Origin: CAZPHU01 sp964419255
GTDB lineage: Bacteria; Fibrobacterota; Chitinivibrionia; Chitinivibrionales; CAYFVL01
DNA length: 7,003 nucleotides
Assembly (NCBI GenBank): GCA_964419255.1
Contig: CAYQOU010000113.1
Coordinates: 1 to 7,003, forward strand
Direction: 5' to 3'
The notes under the pieces were generated by a model. It was given only the letters and a program-made list of their open reading frames with translations. It was not told the DNA's origin and did not search any database. Both the position numbers and the translations under genes were made by a program. Positions within the stretch are counted from its first letter, which is position 1; each line of letters begins with the position of its first letter. Of this stretch, positions 1 to 5,566 are shown piece after piece.

Positions 1-620
1 GCCCGCAACCCGATCGTTCTGGCGCCGGGAATGGGGATCAATGCTTTTTTTACCTTGTAATTTTTGCACTTCTGTTCACGGATATGTTTGATAGCCTTTC
101 CACTTTTATGGGTGTAGCCGAAGCCGCCGACCTGATCGAGGAATCGGGTGAGCCGCGAAATGTTAAACAATCACTGTTGGTTGATGGATTCGCCACACTG
201 ATTTCGGGCCTTCTGGGCACAAGCTCGGCAACCGCCTATATAGAGTCGGTTACCGGCATAGAGGAAGGCGGAAGGAGCGGGCTAACCGCAGTAGTTGCAG
301 GGCTTTGTTTCCTTCCGTTCATATTCTTTTCACCACTGCTTTCGGTTGTCCCCGCAATCGCAACAGCTCCCGCACTGGTGCTGGTGGGAGTGTTTATGAT
401 GTCCCCGGTTCAGAAAATCGCCTGGGGCCGTTTCGATGATGCCATTCCGGCATTTCTGGCCATGATACTCATCCCTTTTACCTATTCGATCACTCAAGGA
501 ATTCTGTGGGGCTTTCTCAGCTGGACGGTACTGAAAGCGGGACTCGGTAAGTGGCGAGAAATTCACCCGACCCTGCTGGTGATCGATGCCTTTGCAGTAG
601 CTTCCTTTTTCGTCAGATAG
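1..620 (+). pseudogene. NCS2/AzgA-type nucleobase permease, internally deleted and frameshifted (5' end outside window)
   Basis: Members of this family are inner-membrane proton symporters of about 430 residues for purines such as adenine, guanine or hypoxanthine. Codons 1-57 read NPIVLAPGMGINAFFT, the conserved early-helix motif of the AzgA/PbuG branch, then stop at TAA 58-60. A different frame carries ALLFTDMFDSLSTFMG (the FVDMFDTIGT motif of the second half), followed from ATG 84 by 178 residues. These include LLGTSSATAYIES and EGGRSGLTA (residues 43-68) and several hydrophobic helices, ending at TAG 618-620. In full-length relatives the two motifs lie very roughly 170-200 residues apart; here they abut. 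I infer an internal deletion with junction near 45-57, plus a frame change. Translation from ATG 84 alone would give about 5 helices with no N-terminal half, so function is unlikely. The gene's true start lies left of the window. An assembly join is the main alternative. Confidence 0.8.
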
Positions 621-645
621 GTTCAATATCGAATTAACAGGCAGA

Positions 646-663
646 CTTGACGATCCCGTCAGG
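646..663 (+). terminator. Short hairpin after the permease remnant (weak terminator candidate)
   Basis: CTTGACG at 646-652 pairs with CGTCAGG at 657-663 (one T-G pair) around a 4-nt loop, 26 bp after the permease stop. The position suits a terminator, but what follows is GGACGGACTC rather than a T-tract, so Rho-independent function is doubtful. Confidence 0.3.
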
Positions 664-671
664 GGACGGAC

Positions 672-687
672 TCTCTAATTCTCTAAT
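672..687. repeat. Tandem duplication, 2 x 8 bp
   Basis: TCTCTAAT occurs twice in perfect tandem (672-679 and 680-687). It is a minor local duplication in AT-rich intergenic DNA. No function is apparent. Confidence 0.7.
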
Positions 688-690
688 TAC

Positions 691-715
691 TTAATAGGGC
701 GGCAATAGCCCTTAA
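691..715. other. Bulged stem-loop in intergenic DNA
   Basis: AGGGC (696-700) pairs with GCCCT (708-712) across a 7-nt loop. After a 2-nt bulge, TTA (691-693) pairs with TAA (713-715). There is no T-tract on either side. It might be a processing or bidirectional termination structure between the converging transcripts; this is weakly supported. Confidence 0.3.
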
Positions 716-752
716 ACAATTAAAACCTGAATTGAGCGATTCTCTCGCGGCA

Positions 753-843
753 AGTCGCACAATCTCTTGGGGCATAAGGGCTTCAGCAATCTTGGAAATA
801 CCGCAGAGGGTATTCCACGCGATTGCTTCAACCCTTCTGCCCT
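753..843 (+). repeat. Dispersed ~90-bp intergenic repeat, copy A
   Basis: This stretch shares an ordered series of blocks with 6779-6873 in the same orientation: AGTCGCACAAT (identical, 11 bp), GAGGGTATTCCA (identical, 12 bp) and an ATTGCTTCAACCC...GCCCT block (19 of 22 bases identical to copy B). Intervening bases are diverged, with indels. The gap between the second and third block is 4 bp here and 12 bp in copy B, a difference not divisible by three, which argues against a conserved protein. It lies 3' of the minus-strand operon. The family is unknown to me; only the similarity between the two copies is seen. Confidence 0.75.
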
Positions 844-982
844 AAAGGGAGTGCACGACTTATACACTCAGAACCGCTCATTTCAGGTAAAAAAAGTTTG
901 TCCGTGTGTTCACCAGATCTTGTCGGAGATGAGCAATATGGCTCCCGTGTCTCGGTTTGCTTGGGGCAGATGTCAGGATCCA

Positions 983-1008
983 GAGCTTGCTTATCCGCCG
1001 CCAAGCTC
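983..1008 (-). terminator. Perfect 7-bp hairpin overlapping the stop codon of the DinB-like gene
   Basis: GAGCTTG at 983-989 and CAAGCTC at 1002-1008 form a perfect 7-bp stem with a 12-nt loop. On the minus strand the stem begins inside the TGA stop of the last operon gene. The location suits transcript-end stabilisation or termination, but there is no T-tract after it, so a standard intrinsic terminator is not shown. Confidence 0.35.
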
Positions 1009-1501
1009 ATCCCGTCAAATATCGGTTATCTTCAGGCCAGGCGTTCAGTACCTGCCGCAGAATCGCAATCTCTCCCACATGATAGGCGGTGTGATCGGCT
1101 GCGGTCAGGATCTCCCGCATATAGGTGTAGCCGGGAGCATGTGGAATCTCCGATCGGAGGTCGAGCGAGCGCTTCTTTACCAGCGATATCAGATAATCGC
1201 GGTCTTCCAAGACCTTTTCTATCGATTTATTCCATTTATCCTCTGTTGGCATTTCCGATGCCGGCGGTCGGTAGCCGTACGGCCAGTCCGGTGATATATG
1301 ATTCGGGTTACGTATAAACTCCACGATATCCCACTGGGCAATGCGGATGTGTTCCACAAAATGCCATGCGGTGTACGGTGTATGGGGTGCATGCCTGCCG
1401 ATACGATCGAGAGGGAATCCGTTTACAACTTCCTCAAAGCTCATATGGGCATTTCCGCCCGTCAGCAGGCTCAACAGCTCGAATCTAACCGTGTCTTTCA
1501 T
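1007..1501 (-). CDS. DinB-superfamily protein (DinB/YfiT-like four-helix bundle), last gene of the operon
   Basis: This 164-residue cytosolic protein has the size and layout of the DinB/YfiT-like putative metalloenzymes. An N-terminal helix pair carries TAWHFVEHIRIAQWD (His47, His51), and the C-terminal region carries ADHTAYHVGEIAILRQ (His137, His141). In this superfamily three such histidines, one in helix 2 and an HxxxH in the last helix, bind a divalent metal. Characterised relatives include thiol-dependent transferases and maleylpyruvate isomerase, but most members have no known role, and no substrate can be read here. The ATG at 1501 follows a very strong GGGGGGAG (1507-1514) with a 5-nt spacer. 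It lies 15 bp after the alpha/beta hydrolase gene, so it is probably co-transcribed with the carotenoid genes. A job in thiol or lipid-peroxide chemistry linked to the pigment would be pure inference. Family call firm, function open. Confidence 0.85.
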   Translation of the reverse strand: MKDTVRFELLSLLTGGNAHMSFEEVVNGFPLDRIGRHAPHTPYTAWHFVEHIRIAQWDIVEFIRNPNHISPDWPYGYRPPASEMPTEDKWNKSIEKVLEDRDYLISLVKKRSLDLRSEIPHAPGYTYMREILTAADHTAYHVGEIAILRQVLNAWPEDNRYLTG

Positions 1502-1516
1502 CTCTACTCCCCCCGC

Positions 1517-2290
1517 TCAGATGTTCTTCCGAAGCCAATGAAAAAGGTAACGTGCGACTTTTTCCCAGCCGGGCTCGCCGATCATATAGTGAGTCATATC
1601 CGCAAACATGTGAAACTCCGCATTCTTGTAATGTGTCGCAATCTGGCGTGTTACCCGGGGGGCAATAAGCTTGTCTTTTCCTGCCCCAAGAAGAAGCGTG
1701 GGGCAGGTGATGTTTTTCTCGTCTACCAGAGTGGCCTTCTTGCGATCAAGGGGCCAGAGCGCTATTTCGAACAAAACGCGACCGGATTCATAGGTCATGA
1801 AACGGTAGAAGTAGTGTCTTTCTTCCTTGGGAATCTTGAAGAGCACCGCCGAGGATGCTTCTTGGAAGCTTAGTTTGATTGGTTTGCGCCAGAAAAATGG
1901 CACACGCATTGCGCTGCCAAAGGCCTTCATCGCCGAGGCGGAGACAGGGAAAATGCCTCGTGGGGGGGCCGGTGCAATAAAAACTGCCGCCTGGGCAAGC
2001 CCTCGGGCGGCAAGTATCTGGGCCAGCAAACCTCCCATGGAGTGTCCGATTACAACCGGTTTGCGGCTCATCTTTAGAATCAGCTTCTCCAGATCGTCGG
2101 CATAGTCTAAGATGCTGGTAGTTCCCAGTCTCGGATCCGGCTCCTGTCCCGGTTCCAATTGGTGGAACCTCAGTGTCGGTCGGACAATCCGATAACCGAT
2201 ATCACCCATCGCGTGAGCAAGAAGCTCCCAGCAGATAGGCGTGACAAACATCCCATGAATGAAGAAAAGTGTCGTTCTCTTCCGAAGCAT
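1517..2290 (-). CDS. Alpha/beta hydrolase (lysophospholipase/esterase-like) in the carotenoid operon
   Basis: This 257-residue protein has a complete alpha/beta-hydrolase catalytic set: the oxyanion-side HG in LFFIHGMF (residues 12-13), the nucleophile elbow GHSMGG (Ser84), an acid in GAGKDKLI (Asp206) and His234 in DMTHYM. Residues about 110-185 form a hydrophobic, aromatic-rich cap, which would suit an acyl or lipid substrate. No signal peptide is visible, so it should act in the cytosol or at the membrane face. ATG 2290 has GGGGGAG at 2300-2306 (9-nt spacer), located within the end of the crtO-like gene 6 bp upstream; the DinB-like gene follows 15 bp downstream. The tight coupling to an acyltransferase gene suggests, as inference, that it hydrolyses or edits the acyl ester of the carotenoid glycoside or supplies or recycles its fatty acid. 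A generic lysophospholipase or MenH-type fold role is equally compatible with the motifs. Confidence 0.88.
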   Translation of the reverse strand: MLRKRTTLFFIHGMFVTPICWELLAHAMGDIGYRIVRPTLRFHQLEPGQEPDPRLGTTSILDYADDLEKLILKMSRKPVVIGHSMGGLLAQILAARGLAQAAVFIAPAPPRGIFPVSASAMKAFGSAMRVPFFWRKPIKLSFQEASSAVLFKIPKEERHYFYRFMTYESGRVLFEIALWPLDRKKATLVDEKNITCPTLLLGAGKDKLIAPRVTRQIATHYKNAEFHMFADMTHYMIGEPGWEKVARYLFHWLRKNI

Positions 2291-2296
2291 TAGATT

Positions 2297-2866
2297 TTAC
2301 TCCCCCATGTGTTCCGTATCATTGGGTGATCGTTGATTATCGTCAAAAGAGGAAGAATCCCTCCCGGCATGATTTTGTACCCTGGAGAGAAGGCGTGACA
2401 GCCGGGGACGGTTATATCGTTGTGCAATTATGCAGGGCATATTTGATGCAAGCGCATATACAATCATAATAGAGAAGGAGGAAAACGAGTTCCACAGAAG
2501 AAAAATCGGTGTCACGGCAATAACCAGCCAGTGAACAGATTCGCCGCGGCAGGTTTCACTGATAAAACGTGCAAGATATGACGGGTTAGCTACCTTAAGA
2601 CGAGCTTTGGCAAAACCTCCGATAAACCATGTGGCGCCGTCGGGTAAAGCGCCTTTCCAGCGAGCTACTTTGAACATCGTGTCATAGAGTTCACCGTTTT
2701 TTTCCCATGGGCGGGTGTGAAAAAGCCATGCATCGGGTTTGAATAGTGTCACCGGCAAACGGGTAACAAGAAAGGCTATGCCCATATGAATGGTAAGCCA
2801 GGCGAGTGAATTGGCCGCAATCAAACCCACCTTCTCTTTTAAGCTTCTTCTCGATGATGTTTTCAT
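2297..2866 (-). CDS. crtO: CrtO-like glycosyl carotenoate acyltransferase
   Basis: This is a homologue of the S. aureus glycosyl-4,4'-diaponeurosporenoate acyltransferase, which esterifies the glucose of the pigment with a fatty acid in the last step of staphyloxanthin synthesis. From memory of the family, shared blocks are TRLP (35-38), WEKNGELYDTMFKVARWK (54-71, a conserved EK-G...F.VR/ARWK pattern), the helix around HWLVIAVTP (112-120) and the signature NMPCIIAQRYNRPRL (142-156). Hydrophobic helices near 14-36, 112-126 and 130-148 indicate an integral membrane protein. At 189 residues it is about 24 longer than the 165-residue staphylococcal enzyme, mainly through a polar, Ser/Asp/Asn-rich tail after residue 165. 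ATG 2866 overlaps the crtQ stop as ATGA, with GAGAGA at 2871-2876. The acyl donor cannot be read from sequence. Confidence 0.88.
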   Translation of the reverse strand: MKTSSRRSLKEKVGLIAANSLAWLTIHMGIAFLVTRLPVTLFKPDAWLFHTRPWEKNGELYDTMFKVARWKGALPDGATWFIGGFAKARLKVANPSYLARFISETCRGESVHWLVIAVTPIFLLWNSFSSFSIMIVYALASNMPCIIAQRYNRPRLSRLLSRVQNHAGRDSSSFDDNQRSPNDTEHMGE

Positions 2867-3990
2867 GTTTTCTCTCGACTCTGGGGTGATTGGGTCTGGA
2901 TATCTCGTCCCTTCCAGGTAAGCTTATGCAAAATGTTTGACAGCACAAAAGAACGGATAAAAATGATCGTGAAGAAAAAGATTTGAATCGGGTACAGAAG
3001 TGCGGTAAAAAAAGAGAAATTTCCCACACGCCTGAGCATCCACCACATCTGCGCAACAAACGCGGCATATGAGCACCCGCCCGCAAAAACCTGAAGCCGG
3101 TCTGCTCCCGGCACCCTGATCAGTAATCCTGCGGCAAGCAGACCTGCACTTATCCAGAGTGTGATAATTATCCTCACGAATGTATTGGTATCAGCCGCGC
3201 CGGTTGCCATACTCTTTGTCCAACCCTCCAAAAGCTGGTGAAAACCTTGTGGATACATGCGAAAATTGATAGCTCCCTTACCGCTCAGACAGTATACGGG
3301 AAGCCGAGAGCGGATAAAGGTGTTTGCAATCGCCATGTCTTCCAGAATCTTTCCTCTCACCGCCCTGTGGCCCCCTGCTCGAAAGTAGGATTCGCGGGAA
3401 CAGATTACACATGGGCCGAAACTGCCCGCAGGGCGAATGGAAGATTGCAGGGGAGTAAAGGCGTTCATGCCCGCGTATACGATAAGGTTGAAAAAAGAAG
3501 AAAATTGCTCATATGCACGCTCCGTTTTGTGCCACGGCTCCACCGTGACCAGGCCCCCTTTTTCCATCCAGGTTGAGTAGATCTTTTCCAGACCGTCTGG
3601 CTCCAGCATGCAATCGGCATCCAGGAAGAGAAGTACGGTTCCCGAGGCTCTGTGCGCACCCTGCCAGCAAGCCCAGCTTTTCCCCAGCCAACCATGTGGA
3701 TGCGGACCGGATGAATACACCTGCGCCCCGGCGGTAAGCGCCTCGGTCTGGGTGTTGTCGGTGCTGTTATCGTCGATTACAAGCACTTCACGAGGCCGCA
3801 GCGTCTGATTTTGTATAGATTTCAGCAGTGTGCCAATGTTTTTTTCTTCATCGCGCGCAGGAATGATGATTGATATCGAATTAAGGGGAAGAGCTGATCC
3901 TCTTTTTCTGCGACACACCGGTATACGCCACAATAATAAAGTACCGGCCAGCCAGCCGCATATGATAATGATTGATTCAAGCAAATCCAT
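2863..3990 (-). CDS. crtQ: CrtQ-like carotenoate glycosyltransferase (GT2 fold)
   Basis: This is a family-2 glycosyltransferase close in design to S. aureus 4,4'-diaponeurosporenoate glycosyltransferase, which puts glucose on the carotenoid carboxyl group. An N-terminal membrane helix (about 2-20) is followed by SIIIPARDEEKNIGTLL (40-56), VIDDNSTDNT (71-80), the metal-binding DAD (124-126), conserved blocks FSSFFNLIVYAGMNAF (163-178) and FGPCVICS (191-198), the acidic ED (217-218) and EGWTKSMATGA (255-265), then three or so C-terminal membrane helices including RRVGNFS. I chose ATG 3990 (375 residues, the same length as the staphylococcal enzyme) over the upstream TTG at 4020. That TTG would overlap crtP by 23 bp and add 10 polar residues; ATG 3990 has GAGAGG just upstream, though only 3 nt away. 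It sits 7 bp after crtP and overlaps crtO by 4 bp. Sugar identity is inferred from the family. Confidence 0.9.
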   Translation of the reverse strand: MDLLESIIIICGWLAGTLLLWRIPVCRRKRGSALPLNSISIIIPARDEEKNIGTLLKSIQNQTLRPREVLVIDDNSTDNTQTEALTAGAQVYSSGPHPHGWLGKSWACWQGAHRASGTVLLFLDADCMLEPDGLEKIYSTWMEKGGLVTVEPWHKTERAYEQFSSFFNLIVYAGMNAFTPLQSSIRPAGSFGPCVICSRESYFRAGGHRAVRGKILEDMAIANTFIRSRLPVYCLSGKGAINFRMYPQGFHQLLEGWTKSMATGAADTNTFVRIIITLWISAGLLAAGLLIRVPGADRLQVFAGGCSYAAFVAQMWWMLRRVGNFSFFTALLYPIQIFFFTIIFIRSFVLSNILHKLTWKGRDIQTQSPQSREKT

Positions 3991-3997
3991 TCGCCTC

Positions 3998-5485
3998 TCA
4001 CTCTTGTGTGAAATCACCAATCACCCTCTGTGCTGTTTTTTGTCCTCCCAGCAGCGCCATCGGCATACCAGAACCGGGATTGACAGTTCCTCCGACAAAG
4101 TAAAGCCCCCTGTACTCCCTGCTCTTCTTGGGAGCTTTCAGGGCAAAATTCAGCTTCCTGTCCGATACCGTTCCGTAAATAGAGCCCCTGTACGATCTAT
4201 ATAGATCCTCTATATCTACCGGTGTCAGCATATGTTCCACCACGATCTGGTTGCGAAGATCGCTCAGCCCCATTCTTTCCAGTTTATCAAATACCTTCTC
4301 CCGCAGCCGCCTGTAATCTCCAAGCGTGTACGGATGGCTCTCTGTTCGATGGGGAATGTGGGGGAGAATCTTGAGTATATGGTGTTGCTTCGGAGCACGT
4401 GAGGGGTCGGTTACCGTCGGGGCAACCAGATAGATCGTGGGATCATCAGGCAGTTCTTTTTTTTGAAACACCTGGTGGAAATGTTTTCGCTGATCGGCGG
4501 CATGAAAAAAATTGTGATGCCTGAGCTGCGAGTAGTGTTTGCGAATCCCCAGATGAATCACCAGACCGGAACATGATGGCTCATATTGCCTGTGTTTGTT
4601 TATGTCCTTTTCTTTTCTTCCAAGCAGGTGAATACAGGTGGGAACCACCTCCATGTTTGAAATGACAACATCGGCATCTATCTGCCGGTTATCCTGAGTG
4701 GATACCCCGATAACGCGTTTACCCTTTCGCCTGATTTCTGCAACTTCACACCGGGTATACACCTCAACTCCCAGCTCATTCAGCAGGCGTGAAAAGCCAC
4801 GGGCAATCGAATACATCCCTCCAGTTACATACCATAGTCCAAATCCGAACTGAACATATGGCATAAGATTCATGAACCCGGGGGCATCCAGTGCCGATGA
4901 TCCGACGTATTTGATAAAATAGTTGAACATATCATGAATGTGGCCGGTGCCGAAGAATCCGGTAACCGACCTGTCCATGGTTCTGAATATGTCAAGGTCT
5001 TTGAGGATCTGAAATGGGCTGTAATGTGTGGCGAAGCCCAGGGCAGTATCCAGGCCATAGCGGAAATAGCCCCGTTCTATAAGCTCGTATTGCTTTTTAC
5101 TGTATCGATAAAAACGATTAAAACGCCCAATCATGTCGGGGGACACCGCGCCCAGATTCTCCCGGGTTTTATCTAAATCACCAAAAAGATCGATCGTCGT
5201 GCCATCTTCGAAGAAATTTCTCCAATGGTGATCCAGCTCCTGAAGCTCGAAGTAATCTTCCATGCATCTTCCTGCCTTTTCAAAAAGATATCGGAAAATG
5301 TTTGGCAGGGTCAGTATGGAGGGGCCCAGGTCAAAATGGAATCCATGTATATCCAGATAGTTTAGTTTGCCTCCGATCTTATCATTGCGCTCACAGATGG
5401 TGACGGAAAAGCCTCGGGTCGCCAGCATGATGGCAGCTGAGATTCCGCCGAGTCCGGCACCGATTATCACAGCATGTTTTTTCAT
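3998..5485 (-). CDS. crtP: CrtP-like diapocarotenoid oxidase (4,4'-diaponeurosporene oxidase, CrtN/CrtI superfamily)
   Basis: This is a flavin-dependent carotenoid oxidase of the phytoene-desaturase superfamily. The 495-residue protein (staphylococcal CrtP about 497) has the N-terminal FAD Rossmann motif AVIIGAGLGG (Gly9, Gly11, Gly14) with an acidic strand end at Glu32, FDLGPSILT (51-59), and the C-terminal FAD-binding block GLYFVGGTVNPGSGMP (460-475). It resembles CrtP rather than the desaturase CrtN in HHWRNFFEDGTTIDL, GYFRYGLDT, YFIKYVGSSALDAP, VVISNMEVVPT and LPDDPTIYLV. CrtP oxidises the terminal methyl of diaponeurosporene to the aldehyde or acid at the membrane. ATG 5485 is preferred: AGAGAG at 5491-5496 lies 5 nt upstream and the protein then begins MKKHAVIIG like its relatives. 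ATG 5488 is too close to it, and ATG 5530 adds an unrelated 15 residues. It leads the tight P-Q-O cluster. A CrtNb-type enzyme acting on another linear carotenoid is the main alternative. Confidence 0.92.
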   Translation of the reverse strand: MKKHAVIIGAGLGGISAAIMLATRGFSVTICERNDKIGGKLNYLDIHGFHFDLGPSILTLPNIFRYLFEKAGRCMEDYFELQELDHHWRNFFEDGTTIDLFGDLDKTRENLGAVSPDMIGRFNRFYRYSKKQYELIERGYFRYGLDTALGFATHYSPFQILKDLDIFRTMDRSVTGFFGTGHIHDMFNYFIKYVGSSALDAPGFMNLMPYVQFGFGLWYVTGGMYSIARGFSRLLNELGVEVYTRCEVAEIRRKGKRVIGVSTQDNRQIDADVVISNMEVVPTCIHLLGRKEKDINKHRQYEPSCSGLVIHLGIRKHYSQLRHHNFFHAADQRKHFHQVFQKKELPDDPTIYLVAPTVTDPSRAPKQHHILKILPHIPHRTESHPYTLGDYRRLREKVFDKLERMGLSDLRNQIVVEHMLTPVDIEDLYRSYRGSIYGTVSDRKLNFALKAPKKSREYRGLYFVGGTVNPGSGMPMALLGGQKTAQRVIGDFTQE

Positions 5486-5566
5486 CATTACTCTCTGAAA
5501 AAAGGTTATCCTACATTGATAGTATCTCATCAGAGATCTGGTGGACCAAACAGCCCAGGATGTTTT

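Larger units (their letters stand above)
621..1006. other. Convergent intergenic region between the permease remnant and the carotenoid operon
   Basis: This 386-bp stretch lies between two genes that point at each other, so it should hold both transcription ends. It contains two short hairpins (646-663 and 691-715), an 8-bp tandem duplication (672-687), one copy of a dispersed repeat (753-843) and a hairpin at the end of the DinB-like gene (983-1008). None of the hairpins is followed by a run of T in the proper direction, so no classical Rho-independent terminator can be named. A 7-A run at 890-896 is a T-tract on the minus strand but has no GC-rich stem before it. I see no convincing coding sequence. 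A 60-codon minus-strand frame (1010-828) starts at an ATGA overlap with the DinB stop, but its composition does not look like a protein. Confidence 0.6.

Noticed and set aside
828..1010. 60-codon minus-strand frame starting at an ATGA overlap with the DinB stop
   Set aside because: The overlap is suggestive of coupling, but the product is low in hydrophobic residues with no motif, has no strong ribosome site of its own, and runs into the non-coding repeat at its end.
767..1873. Long plus-strand open frames (767-1294, 823-1317, 1298-1873) of 160-190 codons
   Set aside because: They lie mostly antisense to the DinB-like and hydrolase genes, which have clear motifs, ribosome sites and operon spacing. 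The plus-strand products have no recognisable domain and a composition unlike real proteins.
3991..4020. TTG start for the crtQ-like gene at 4020
   Set aside because: It would overlap crtP by 23 bp and add 10 polar residues before the membrane helix. ATG 3990 gives the length of the known enzyme and fits the operon spacing.
3998..5485. Calling this gene the first desaturase CrtN or a plant-type/CrtI phytoene desaturase
   Set aside because: The internal blocks (YFIKYVGSSALDAP, LPDDPTIYLV, VVISNMEVVPT, the C-terminal NPGSGMP) follow the CrtP pattern, and the neighbours are CrtQ and CrtO homologues.
5524..5537. Hairpin ATCTC-ATCA-GAGAT between the TPR gene and crtP as a terminator
   Set aside because: Only five mostly AT pairs and no T-tract; too weak to argue that the TPR gene is a separate transcript.
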